A DNA stretch of 64,000 nucleotides from an uncultured Myxococcales bacterium. Lineage in GTDB: Bacteria > Myxococcota > Myxococcia > Myxococcales > Myxococcaceae. The position numbers and the translations under genes are program-made. The notes under the pieces are model-generated. The model was not told the DNA's origin. It worked only from the letters and a program-made list of their open reading frames with translations, and did not search any database. Positions 54,020 to 62,480 of this stretch are shown piece after piece. The stretch is from assembly GCA_937980205.1 (NCBI GenBank), contig CALJKW010000050.1, forward strand, positions 62,001-126,000, read 5' to 3'. Within the stretch, counting starts at the first letter, position 1; every line of letters begins with the position of its first letter.

Positions 54020-54742
54020 TCAAGGTTTGGGGCCCCAGGTGAACGTCGGTCGCCGATTGGCGGTCATCGCAAGCACCACGCTCTCGTAGGCGCGCGAGCC
54101 GGGCGAGATGCGCACGGAAGGCTCGCCGCCCTGCGCGACGTCATCGAAGTCGACGTCGCGCCACCAGTCGCTCGGGCGAACGTCGACGACGAGCTGCAGA
54201 TCATCACGATCGAGGGTCGCCTCCACCGGAGCGCCTTGCACCGACCGCGCTCCCTGCACCTGCGGAGTGACGTCGACGAGCGCTTCGAAAACGACGGTGC
54301 GTGCCCCGTTCACGGCCTGACCGACGAAGTGGGCCGAGTGGCCCATGGGAGCGCCGGCGGCGGGCGTGGGACGTTGCTGCGTCGCGAACCACGTGTACGC
54401 GAAGTCGTAGGTGGCCGAGCGCACCGTGCCGCTCTGGCCTTCGCCCTCGCCGAGCGGCTGAAGCTCGGCCGACAGGCCGTCGACGGTGGCGCTCTTCGCG
54501 AATTGTGACACCGCCGTGGAGCACAGGTCGGACGACGCAGCCGCCGTCGCGCAGAAGTAGACCGGCCCGATGCCGACGTCGGCCCGCGACAGCGTGACCT
54601 GCCAGCCGCCCGCGTCGAAGGCGGTGGCCGCTTCGCCTCTGCCGAGCACCGGGTACACGAGCTCGCGCTGACCGGTCGCGCCACCACAGGCGCCCAGGCC
54701 GAGGGTCACGCTCAGCCACATCGTGCGCACGAGCGCCCTCAC
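54020..54742 (-). CDS. Lipoprotein coupled to the TonB receptor fusion
   Basis: Protein of 240 aa from GTG 54742, whose start overlaps the receptor stop (GTGA), so they are translationally coupled. Lipobox LGAC. N-terminal AGGWQVTLSRADVGIGPVYFC resembles the 53086-53994 protein. Further beta strands, TYDFAYTWFATQQ and a His pair in MGHSAHFVG. C-terminal GAPVEATLDRDDLQLVVDV. Unknown family; possibly a surface partner of the receptor. Confidence 0.7.
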   Translation of the reverse strand: MRALVRTMWLSVTLGLGACGGATGQRELVYPVLGRGEAATAFDAGGWQVTLSRADVGIGPVYFCATAAASSDLCSTAVSQFAKSATVDGLSAELQPLGEGEGQSGTVRSATYDFAYTWFATQQRPTPAAGAPMGHSAHFVGQAVNGARTVVFEALVDVTPQVQGARSVQGAPVEATLDRDDLQLVVDVRPSDWWRDVDFDDVAQGGEPSVRISPGSRAYESVVLAMTANRRPTFTWGPKP

Positions 54743-57360
54743 AGGTGCACCGCGACGTGACCCAGCACCGAGAACGGCGCGCCGGCGGCGAAGTGGCGCG
54801 CGGGCACCAGTGACGGCGCCTCGCGGTTCCCCCAGTCGGACACGAACGAGTACTCGCTCGCGGCGTAGCGCTGGTTGAACAGATTGAAGATCTCGACGCC
54901 CACTTCGAAGAAGCGCCACCGCGCCGAGGCAGCGGCGTCGACGAGAAACACCGGCGCCGCGAACTGGCCGTACGGCAGCGGCCTGGGAGAGAGGTAGGTG
55001 AGGCCCAGCCCTACGCGCGTGTCGAAGTGCTGTTCTTTCACGGTCACTTCCGGCGTCACCGCGGCGTCCGCGCGCACCACCCACGGCGGGACGTACGGCA
55101 GCAGTTGCCCGGGCTGGTAGGGCGGAGTGGGGTTCTCGGCCGTCGCAGCCGGCGGGGCGGTCAGCGTCGCGTTCACGTAGGTCGCCGACACCGATGCGAT
55201 GAGCCACCGCGCCGGCTTGGCCAGCACGTGCGCGGCGGCGCCCACGCGGCGCGTCGGGCCGATGCGCTCGAGCCGCCCCTGCCGGGGATCGAACGCCAGG
55301 TCGTTCGACAGCTCGGTGAAGTACCCCGCGGCCGAGATCGACAGACCCTCTCCGGGCTTCAGGCGCAGGCCGGCCTCGAGCGCGCGCACCTTCGTGAAGG
55401 GCGCGTTCTCGCCTTCCTCGAGCTGGAGCGCCTGCGGAGACCGGAACCCCTCTCCGTACGAGGCGAGCGCCTGCAGCCACGAGACCGGCTCGAACTCGAG
55501 CGTCGCGCGCGGGCCGGCTGCGATGCCGAGCGCCGTGCGGCGATAGCCCACGATGTAGCTCTGCCGCTGAAAGCTGGGGATGAAGTTGCCCAGCCGGTCG
55601 TCGACGTCGAAGTGGAGCACGTCGGCGCGCACTCCCGCGCGAAGGTGAAAGTAGGGGCCCAACCGGCCGTCGACGTCGGCATACGCGCCGACGTCGGACA
55701 CCTGCAGCGTCGCGTCGACGCGCCGATCCCACGTCTCGTTCTGCGGTGCCCGAAGCAGGTTCTGCGCCTGTTCGATGAAGTCGGTTCGAGCCGTGACGCC
55801 CAGCTCCAGGCGGCCGTCCAACCAGCTGAACGGCCGCACGCGCTGCGTTCGATGAAACAGGGACACGCCGACTCCGACGTCGCGGTTGCTCTGCTCGATC
55901 AGGTCGCCGCGCCCAATCCACTCGGGGTTCTCCCGCGAGCGTTCGAGGTAGCCGGTGAAGTTGAAGCGGCCGCGGAACGTGGCGAACAGGCCCCACAGCC
56001 CGATGTGTGTTCGCGCGCCGCCTTCGTGCGCACGATCGAAAGTGACCGCAGCCTGGTAGCGGCTGGTGAACGCCGACTGCGCCGTGGCGGTCGGGTCGGG
56101 GTAGGTCCCGTAGAAGTCGACGCGGCCCGCCTGCACGTCGTCGCGCCGAAGCACGCCGGCGAGATTCGCGCGGGCGCCGTACGCCGCGACGTGGACCAGG
56201 CCGTCGAAGCCGCCCGGCACATGAAACGCGTACTGGCCCATGGCGCTGGCGCTCTGCGAGCCGCGGTTCTGGCCGAAGCCGTCGGTGCGCTGAAACGAGA
56301 ACGCGCCGAAGGTCTCGTCCGGCTCGTTCTTCGGCGCCCACATGAGCAGCGCCCGGAACTGCCCGAAGGAGCCGTAGCTGACCTTGCCGTGGTAACCACG
56401 CTCGGCGACTCCGAGGTCGAAGTGAACGCTGCCGGCGACCGCGAAGTCGCCCTGCCGCGGGTCGTAGACGCCCTCGGTCACCCTCAACGAGCGCACCGTC
56501 TCGGGGATGACGAAGTTCAAGTCCGAGTAGCCCTGGCCGTGGATGTGCGAGGGCTGATTGACCGGCACCGGCCCCACGCTCAGGGCGATGTCCTGCCCGT
56601 GGTCGGCGTCGAAGCCGCGCAGGTAGATCTCGTGGCCGACGGCGTCGCCCTCGGGCGCGCTGATGTACACGCCGGGCGCCGACCCCAACAGCTCGCCGGC
56701 CGACCGATGAGGCGCGGCCGCGAGGACCTCGCGCTCGAGCACGAAGTCGCTGGTCGCGCGCGGTGGAGCGGCATGGCGACCACGTACCACCGTGGCCAGC
56801 TCGGGCACGTACGGCTCGGCGGACTCGAGGGCGGGGCCGCCGGCGTCGATCCCCTCCGTTCCGGCGTCGGCGGCGGGCGCCCGCTGAACGAGAGGCTCGG
56901 CGCTCGCCGCTCCCGCGTCAGGGCGAGCAGGCGGAGCGTCCGGGAAGACGAAGCGGAAGGGAATCTGCACCCGGCTCGCGATGGGCGTGTCGCCGCGCCT
57001 GGCAGGAATGAACGTCCAGCGCCGAGCGGCCTCGAGCGCGGCGTGATCGAACGCCTCGCCGGCGGACTCGGCGATCTCGACCGCCGCGGCCTTGCCCGTC
57101 TCGTCGATCGTCACCCAGAGCACGGCCGTGCCCTCGCGCCGGGCGGCCAGCTCGGACAGCGGGTAGACGGCCTCGACGCTCGACACCACCTGCGGCGGGG
57201 TCAGCTCCTCCGCCGGGACGTCGGCTCCGGCCGCGTCGATGGGACGGAGCGGTCCGAGGCAAAGCAAGGTGCACCACAAGAAATCGCGAGCTCGTCGCAC
57301 GAAAGGCTCCAGGGGAAGGCCTCGCCGCCGCGCACGCGGACGGTCTGGCCAAGAAGGCAT
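54739..57360 (-). CDS. TonB C-terminal domain fused to a TonB-dependent receptor
   Basis: Protein of about 873 aa from ATG 57360. After a basic leader comes a TonB_C-like domain (QVVSSVEAVYPLSELAARREGTAVL to RWTFIPARRGDTPIASRVQIPFRF). A Pro/Asp/Ala spacer follows (DAPPARPDAGAAS), then a plug (PELATVVRGRH, LLGSAPGVYISAPEGDAVG, YDPRQGDFAVAGS) and a complete barrel ending in SVLGHVAVHL. TonB domain and receptor are normally separate proteins; here the energy-transducer fold is carried by the receptor. Substrate unknown; nearby copper proteins suggest metal complexes. Confidence 0.85.
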   Translation of the reverse strand: MPSWPDRPRARRRGLPLEPFVRRARDFLWCTLLCLGPLRPIDAAGADVPAEELTPPQVVSSVEAVYPLSELAARREGTAVLWVTIDETGKAAAVEIAESAGEAFDHAALEAARRWTFIPARRGDTPIASRVQIPFRFVFPDAPPARPDAGAASAEPLVQRAPAADAGTEGIDAGGPALESAEPYVPELATVVRGRHAAPPRATSDFVLEREVLAAAPHRSAGELLGSAPGVYISAPEGDAVGHEIYLRGFDADHGQDIALSVGPVPVNQPSHIHGQGYSDLNFVIPETVRSLRVTEGVYDPRQGDFAVAGSVHFDLGVAERGYHGKVSYGSFGQFRALLMWAPKNEPDETFGAFSFQRTDGFGQNRGSQSASAMGQYAFHVPGGFDGLVHVAAYGARANLAGVLRRDDVQAGRVDFYGTYPDPTATAQSAFTSRYQAAVTFDRAHEGGARTHIGLWGLFATFRGRFNFTGYLERSRENPEWIGRGDLIEQSNRDVGVGVSLFHRTQRVRPFSWLDGRLELGVTARTDFIEQAQNLLRAPQNETWDRRVDATLQVSDVGAYADVDGRLGPYFHLRAGVRADVLHFDVDDRLGNFIPSFQRQSYIVGYRRTALGIAAGPRATLEFEPVSWLQALASYGEGFRSPQALQLEEGENAPFTKVRALEAGLRLKPGEGLSISAAGYFTELSNDLAFDPRQGRLERIGPTRRVGAAAHVLAKPARWLIASVSATYVNATLTAPPAATAENPTPPYQPGQLLPYVPPWVVRADAAVTPEVTVKEQHFDTRVGLGLTYLSPRPLPYGQFAAPVFLVDAAASARWRFFEVGVEIFNLFNQRYAASEYSFVSDWGNREAPSLVPARHFAAGAPFSVLGHVAVHL

Positions 57361-57420
57361 CAGCTGAGTCTTCAGGAAACGCACGGCCGCGGAAGCGACC
57401 GCGCGCACGGCGCACAGACG

Positions 57421-57813
57421 TCAGCAGGCTGGAGGCGAGCTCTTCGGCGCGACGGCCAGCACCGAAATCTGCTGAGCAGCCGCATCTGACCGCGGCTCGA
57501 CGGCGTCCGAACACGAGACGCGCTCACGGCAAGCGTCAGCCGAACACGCCAGGGTCGCGGTTCGAGCCTGGGCAGCCAGGACCAGGCATTCGTCGTGGCT
57601 TTCGCTCGCTGACGTCAGCAGCTCGGCGGAAAGGAGCGCCGCGTCGCCGACGTCGTCTGCCTCGGCGCGCTCAACCGTCGCGGCGCCCTCTTCGACCGTG
57701 CGGTGCTCGGCACAGTAACGGTGCGCGTGCGACGTGTGAGCGCCGGCGAGCACCGGCATCGCCAGCCAGAAGGTGGCGAGCACCGCGCTGAAGACCCAAC
57801 GCACTCGGGACAC
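57421..57813 (-). CDS. Small exported His/Cys-containing protein upstream of the receptor fusion
   Basis: About 130 aa from GTG 57813 (a longer start at 57861 would precede the signal with a basic extension). Signal peptide VRWVFSAVLATFWLAMPVLAGA is followed by HTSHAHRYCAEHRT, a potential metal site. Later Cys residues occur in LACSADACRERVSC and at the end (PPAC). Its position before the receptor parallels the His-rich protein at 1690-2103 before another outer-membrane protein. Unknown family; a periplasmic metal-related role is inferred. Confidence 0.6.
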   Translation of the reverse strand: MSRVRWVFSAVLATFWLAMPVLAGAHTSHAHRYCAEHRTVEEGAATVERAEADDVGDAALLSAELLTSASESHDECLVLAAQARTATLACSADACRERVSCSDAVEPRSDAAAQQISVLAVAPKSSPPAC

Positions 57814-57944
57814 GGCAGACACTCGATGGCGCCGAGTATGACGACAGCCGACGCGCGTCAATGTGCTCCGGCAACTCCGTGTGACATTGCCGTGCAGGGT
57901 GTGATGCCGCGAATCACGCGACCGCGACAGCCATGCTCGGCGCG

Positions 57945-57982
57945 AAAAAAAACGCCGCGGCCCCCGAGAGGAAGCCGCGGCG
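57945..57982 (-). terminator. Rho-independent terminator of the DUF305 gene
   Basis: On the minus strand GCCGCGGCG-like arms (57953-57961 and 57974-57982) form a perfect 9-bp GC stem with a 12-base loop, followed by eight T (A-tract 57945-57952). It lies 26 bases after the DUF305 stop. The clearest intrinsic terminator in the window. Confidence 0.85.
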
Positions 57983-58008
57983 CCTCATGGGCGAAGCTTC
58001 GTGGGGCC

Positions 58009-58689
58009 TTACTGCCGCAGCTCCTTCGAGACGTCCATCGGGACGAGATCGCACATGCCGTACTTCTCACAGCCGAGCATGCGCAGCTGCTTCACGTCGG
58101 CGATCTGCGACTCGGCGACCGACCGGCAGTACACGCCGAGCTCCTGGTGCTCGAGCTTGCGGTTCACCTGGCACGCCGTGCTCGGCATGATCGCCATCGA
58201 GTGGTGCTGGCTCAGCATCTCGATGAACCGCCGGTCGAACTCCTCGCCGGGCGCGGCAGCCTCCATCATCTCGATCATCCGCTTGCCTGAGGGCCGCAAC
58301 GCCGGTTTGTGATCGATGCCGTACCATTCGCGCAGCATGCGCTGCGCGTCCATGATCTCCTCTCGCTGCATGCGGTTGTCCTTGCGGGCCATGGACTTCA
58401 GCTCGTCGAGCCGCGCCTTCGCCCGGACGTGCTCGAAGCCCGGAGTCGACGCCGTGCCCTCGTTCGGCGTTACCTCGGCGTTGCGCTGCGCGTCGGTCCC
58501 CGCGGCAAGCTCGGTGATCCGCAGCGCGCTGAAGTGGTGGTCGATGATGAACCTGAGGTATTCGATCTCGAACTGCTCTGTCTTGCCTCCTGTGGCATTT
58601 TGGGCGGCCGCACCGCCCACGATCGTGAGGGGTGCCGTCAAGAGGGCCACGGCGAACAACAACCTGCTGTGCTTTGATTTGAAGTGCAT
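58009..58689 (-). CDS. DUF305 exported protein (ferritin-like fold family)
   Basis: Protein of 226 aa from ATG 58689. Signal peptide LFAVALLTAPLTIVGGAAAQN. DUF305 features: FIIDHHFSALRITELAAG, then EIMDAQRMLREWY, FDRRFIEMLSQHHSMAIMPSTACQ and ELGVYCRSVAESQIADVKQLRMLGCEKYGMC. The HH near Met and the two IDHHFSA/SQHHSMA helices are typical of this periplasmic family, often beside copper oxidases. Four late Cys may form disulfides or bind metal. Copper-related role likely but not proven. Confidence 0.85.
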   Translation of the reverse strand: MHFKSKHSRLLFAVALLTAPLTIVGGAAAQNATGGKTEQFEIEYLRFIIDHHFSALRITELAAGTDAQRNAEVTPNEGTASTPGFEHVRAKARLDELKSMARKDNRMQREEIMDAQRMLREWYGIDHKPALRPSGKRMIEMMEAAAPGEEFDRRFIEMLSQHHSMAIMPSTACQVNRKLEHQELGVYCRSVAESQIADVKQLRMLGCEKYGMCDLVPMDVSKELRQ

Positions 58690-58761
58690 CTGCGCTTCTC
58701 CTTTGAGAGACAGCAGAGCAAGCGCGGAGCCAGCAGCAGCAACGTTACGGCCTCCATCAGC

Positions 58762-58780
58762 TGTGACGTTCCCGGTCACA
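58762..58780. promoter_or_regulatory. Inverted repeat TGTGAC-N7-GTCACA in a divergent promoter region
   Basis: A perfect 6-bp inverted repeat between the DUF305 and GNAT genes. It resembles a CRP/FNR half-site pair but the spacing is too wide for a standard site (TGTGA-N9-TCACA). Candidate operator for either gene. Confidence 0.35.
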
Positions 58781-58928
58781 CCGTGATCCGGATCGTCGGC
58801 GCGTCACGTGCCCCGGACATCGACACGCTCCACTGCGCAGGCCGCGGTGCCCGCGTAGAAATGACGTCGATGACAGCCGCCATTTTCGTTCTGGTCGGAG
58901 CGTCACCCTTTCAACTGGAGGAGTAGTC

Positions 58929-59663
58929 TTGAACACGCAAGGTCCCGTCGAAACCGTCGTGTCGTTGTTGGACCCGGCACTGCCCCTGAACACGAAGTTC
59001 TACCGCGACATGATCGACCGCCACGGTGCTGCGAGCACGCTGTACTACGCGGCCTACCGCGGGGTGAATCGCGTCGCTCGCACGACCCTGTGGGACGCGC
59101 TGGTCATCACGATGGATCGGCTCGACCCGAAGATCCTCTCCGACCCGAAGTGCAGCATGGTGCAGGAGGTCGGCGCGGAAGCGCTGCGCCGCTACGTCGG
59201 CCAGGCGAACACGCTCAGCCACGAGTTCCTCGATGCCGCGGCCGAGCGCAAGGATCGCTGCTTCGCCGTCTTCGAGGGTGAGCACCTCGCGAACTACGGC
59301 TGGTACGCGACGCAGCCCACGGAGCTCGTGGAGCTCGGCCGGGACATGCTGCTCCAGTTCGACCCCGCGTACGTCTACATGCACAACGGCTTCACCGACC
59401 CGAAGAACCGCGGCCAGCGCCTGCACGCCATCTCGATGGCCGTCGCGCTCGCGACCGTCTGTGGCGAGGGGCGCAAAGGCATGGTCTCGTACGTGGCGAC
59501 TTCGAACTTCGCGTCACTCAAGTCCTGCGAGCGCATGGGCTACGAGCGCGTCGGCCGCATCGCCAGCGTGAAGGTCGGCGACAAGGTTCGTGCGCTGGTC
59601 ACGCCGGGATGCAAGCCCTACGGCATCCAGGTCATCGAGCGGCCGCGTCAGAACGCGACGTGA
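58929..59663 (+). CDS. GNAT-like acetyltransferase
   Basis: Protein of 244 aa from TTG 58929, with GGAGGAG 7 bases upstream supporting the rare start. The central part matches the GNAT fold: CFAVFEGEHLANYGWYATQP (beta strands), YVYMHNGFTDPKNRGQRLHAISMAVAL (motif A with R-G-Q-R for CoA) and VATSNFASLKSCERMGYERVGRI (motif B; N-x-x-S-x-x and GYE). An N-terminal helical extension of about 90 residues precedes it. Acceptor unknown, cytoplasmic. Confidence 0.75.
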   Translation: MNTQGPVETVVSLLDPALPLNTKFYRDMIDRHGAASTLYYAAYRGVNRVARTTLWDALVITMDRLDPKILSDPKCSMVQEVGAEALRRYVGQANTLSHEFLDAAAERKDRCFAVFEGEHLANYGWYATQPTELVELGRDMLLQFDPAYVYMHNGFTDPKNRGQRLHAISMAVALATVCGEGRKGMVSYVATSNFASLKSCERMGYERVGRIASVKVGDKVRALVTPGCKPYGIQVIERPRQNAT

Positions 59664-59684
59664 ACGTGGTTCTGGTGCCCGCCG

Positions 59685-60968
59685 ATGGGCCCCGTCTGCC
59701 GCCGACGCTCGCCGCCGGTCCGAGCCTGGGTTCACGCGAAGCGCAACGCGCTGGCGTTCTGCGTTGTCTGCCTCAACGTCGCGGTCACCTTGCCCCTCGC
59801 GGGCTGCGCGTCAGGGCAAGCCGCAGTTGCTGCCCAGCCGTCGTTTCCGGGCAGAGCGGATCTCCACGCTCACGTCATCATGAAGCGGAGTCTCTTTTTC
59901 TTCTCCGGCGAACCGGGCAACGGCCAACTCGCGAGACGACCAACGCAGCTCCTCGTCAACCAGCTCGATGCGCCCGGCCTGCGGCGTGCCGGCGTCAAGA
60001 TGGTGGGGGCGGCGCTGTGGCCTCCGCCCGCGCTGAGGCCGGGGCGCGGACCGCTCGCGGAGGCCATCATCCAGCTGCGCGAGCTGGAGCGCTTCGGTCG
60101 CAAGGCGCCCGATTTCGGGCTCGCGCTCGACGCCGCAGCTGCGCGGCGCATCATGGCGAGCGGCGGCATCGCCCTCGTGCCGAGCCTGGAGGGCGGCGAA
60201 GCCATCGCGAGCGTCGCGGACGTCGACGTGCTGTTCGCCGCGGGCATGCGCACGCTCGGGCTCGCTCACTTCAGCGACAACGCGCTCGCTGGCGCCCGCG
60301 ACGACCAGCTGGGCCGGCTCCTGGGGCTGGTGCTGGACGGCCCCGCGGACGGGCTGACTCCGCTCGGCCGCGAAGTCGTCGACCGCCTGTTCGACCTCGG
60401 CGTCGTCGTCGACGTCGATCACTGCAGCGCGCAGACCGTCGAAGACGTCCTCCAGCTCGCCGAGGCACGGCACGTGCCCGTCATCGCGTCACACATCGGC
60501 GCGACGCTGCAGGGGCGCTCGCTCGGCGACGAGCACGCCCGTCGCATCCTCGCGCTCGGCGGCTTGCTCGGCGTCGGCATCTACCGGCACGCGCTGCTGG
60601 CCCCGGTGCCGGAAGGCGAGCGCTGGGCCGGCTACGCGCCCGGTACCTGCGACGACGTCGTCGCGCACTGGCTGCACTACTCGGCGCTGGGGCCGCCGGG
60701 GGCGGTGATGCTCGGCAGCGACCTCTCGAATCTGTCCGGGCGGCCGCTGCCGGGCGGCCTGTGTCCCGAGGGCATCGCGCACGCGGGAGAGCTGCCCGGA
60801 CTGTTCCTCGCGCTCGTCGACCGCGGCATCGGGCGGGAGCACCTGGATGCGTCAGCGGAGCGCTACGTCGCGCTCCTCGAGCGCGTCGAGGCCGCCGCCG
60901 ACCCCCGCGTGCGCGCTCGCGCGCTCGATACGGCGGTGCCGCGCCCGGGCAGCTTCGACGTCCCGTGA
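59685..60968 (+). CDS. Membrane dipeptidase (M19 family), lipoprotein
   Basis: Protein of 427 aa. Lipobox LAGC (about residue 41; GTG starts nearer the signal are possible). Zinc motif ADLHAHV, bridging Glu in PSLEGGEAI, His in VVVDVDHCSAQT and IASHIGAT, and Asp in MLGSDLSNLSG: the metal set of renal-dipeptidase-like enzymes. Expected to cleave dipeptides or related amides in the envelope. No linked gene suggests a substrate. Confidence 0.82.
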   Translation: MGPVCRRRSPPVRAWVHAKRNALAFCVVCLNVAVTLPLAGCASGQAAVAAQPSFPGRADLHAHVIMKRSLFFFSGEPGNGQLARRPTQLLVNQLDAPGLRRAGVKMVGAALWPPPALRPGRGPLAEAIIQLRELERFGRKAPDFGLALDAAAARRIMASGGIALVPSLEGGEAIASVADVDVLFAAGMRTLGLAHFSDNALAGARDDQLGRLLGLVLDGPADGLTPLGREVVDRLFDLGVVVDVDHCSAQTVEDVLQLAEARHVPVIASHIGATLQGRSLGDEHARRILALGGLLGVGIYRHALLAPVPEGERWAGYAPGTCDDVVAHWLHYSALGPPGAVMLGSDLSNLSGRPLPGGLCPEGIAHAGELPGLFLALVDRGIGREHLDASAERYVALLERVEAAADPRVRARALDTAVPRPGSFDVP

Positions 60969-61089
60969 AGGTTCCGGCCCGCTGCTCGCAGCGGCGATGC
61001 TCCTGCAAACGCCCACGCGGTGTGTCGCCCCACGCAGTCTGCGTCGGCGCCTGGACGCCGGAGCGCCTGCCACGCTATTGGCAGCGCGC

Positions 61090-62040
61090 ATGGCGCGAAG
61101 CACGCGGCTGCTTGCGGTGATGATGGCGGTCGGCGGGTGTTCGCCAGCGATTCCGCCTCCGGACGCAGGCTCACCAGACGCATGCGTCTCGTGCCCGGGG
61201 CTGCCTCGCTTCGTCGGGTCGTGGGGCGGGCGCGGGACCGAACCGGGCCAATTCATCGAGCCGAGCAGCGTAGAGCTCGACCCTGACGGTACGGTGATCG
61301 TGGCCGGCCACGAAGATCGCTTTCAACGCTTTACGCCGGACGGACAGCTCATCGACGTCATCGGAGCTCCGGGGTCAGGTGACGGGCAGTTCAACCACCC
61401 GCACGGCCTGGCAGTCGACGTCGCGCGCGGTCTCCTCTACGTCGGCGATCAGGAGAACCGCCGGCTGCAGGTCTTCGAGCTCGACGGCGGTTTCGTGCGG
61501 CAGTGGGGTGACGCGCAGTTCCAGCACATCCACGACATCGGCATAGAGCGCGAGACGGGTGAGATCTTCGCCGGCGACTACGCCCTGCACACGCTGCGGA
61601 AATTCAGCGCCAGCGGCGCCCTGCTGGCCACGTACGGGGGAGCTGGAACACAACCCGGCACCTTCAACGGCGTCTGGGGTGTGTCGACCGATTCGCGCGG
61701 CAACCTGTACGTCGCGGACACCGGCAACCGGCGCGTCCAGAAGCTCGACCGCGACGGCGGCTTCCTCGCCGAGTGGCGCGGCTTCGGCGGGCAAGACTTC
61801 ATCAAGCCGACTGGCGTCTACGTCGACGGCCGCGACACCGTCTACGTGTGCGACTCGCTGGCGCAAGTGGTTGCGATCTTCCACGGCGACGGCGGCACCC
61901 GCGAGGTGTGGAACCTCGCCCAGCTCGTCGGTCGGCGGACGGAGCCGGAGGATCTCGTGATCGACGCCGCGGGCCGACACGTCTACATCGCCGAGACCTT
62001 CGACCACACCGTGCTTCATCTCGAAGTCAGCGCCCCGTAG
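61090..62040 (+). CDS. NHL-repeat lipoprotein
   Basis: Protein of 316 aa from ATG 61090. Lipobox VGGC, then a short DAG spacer with PDACVSCPG. Six NHL-type repeats form a propeller: FIEPSSVELDPDGTVIVAGH, FNHPHGLAVDVARGLLYVGDQ, FQHIHDIGIERETGEIFAGD, FNGVWGVSTDSRGNLYVADT, FIKPTGVYVDGRDTVYVCDS and EDLVIDAAGRHVYIAET. Probably a binding scaffold or vitamin/nucleotide-independent enzyme; function is unknown. Independent promoter likely. Confidence 0.78.
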   Translation: MARSTRLLAVMMAVGGCSPAIPPPDAGSPDACVSCPGLPRFVGSWGGRGTEPGQFIEPSSVELDPDGTVIVAGHEDRFQRFTPDGQLIDVIGAPGSGDGQFNHPHGLAVDVARGLLYVGDQENRRLQVFELDGGFVRQWGDAQFQHIHDIGIERETGEIFAGDYALHTLRKFSASGALLATYGGAGTQPGTFNGVWGVSTDSRGNLYVADTGNRRVQKLDRDGGFLAEWRGFGGQDFIKPTGVYVDGRDTVYVCDSLAQVVAIFHGDGGTREVWNLAQLVGRRTEPEDLVIDAAGRHVYIAETFDHTVLHLEVSAP

Positions 62041-62180
62041 GCGATCACCGGATCAACTGGCTTCGTGTGGGACACGGCTCTACTTCGTTGCGAGGCGCGT
62101 CACGCCGTGTCGGCCGCGATCACAGTCGAGGTCCGCTGGCTTGCCAACGAAAGCGCAGGAGCAGTAGGAGCCCAAGCGCA

Positions 62181-62480
62181 ATGAAAAGCTCCAGACTCTT
62201 TCAGGCCATCGTCGTCATCGCAGTGAGCATGGGCGGAACCCTGGCGGGGTGTGGCGGGCTGCCGAGCGTCGACCTTCCTGACGGAGGGAGCGGCGGCGCC
62301 GCCGGCGGCGTGAACGGCGCGGGCGGCTCGGGTGGCGGTACCATCGCCTCGGGCGGCGGCTCGGGCGGCTCCGGCGGAGGGACCGGCGGGTCCGGCGGCG
62401 GAGCGATGCACGCTGGTGCGGACGCCGGCCAGGATGGCGGCCGCATGCTTCAAGACGGCGGCTGGGCGCCTACGAAGTAA
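62181..62480 (+). CDS. Small Gly-tethered lipoprotein, cassette copy 2
   Basis: Protein of 99 aa from ATG 62181 (AGGAG 11 bases upstream; the open frame extends further but only this start gives a signal peptide). Lipobox LAGC, then about 60 residues of Gly/Ser/Ala tether (GGSGGGTGGSGGGAM) and a short tail (MHAGADAGQDGGRMLQDGGWAPTK) without Cys. Its TAA shares a base with the ATG of the ferritin-like gene (TAATG, 62478-62482). Same order and coupling as at 3327-3731, but the Cys tail is missing. Confidence 0.75.
   Translation: MKSSRLFQAIVVIAVSMGGTLAGCGGLPSVDLPDGGSGGAAGGVNGAGGSGGGTIASGGGSGGSGGGTGGSGGGAMHAGADAGQDGGRMLQDGGWAPTK

Noticed and set aside
54020..56341. 773-aa minus-strand frame extending the lipoprotein upstream
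   Set aside because: The extension is an alternate-frame shadow of the TonB receptor; the GTG overlap start at 54742 gives a proper lipobox.
58762..58780. Standard CRP site
   Set aside because: Half-sites TGTGA and TCACA are separated by 9 bases instead of 6.
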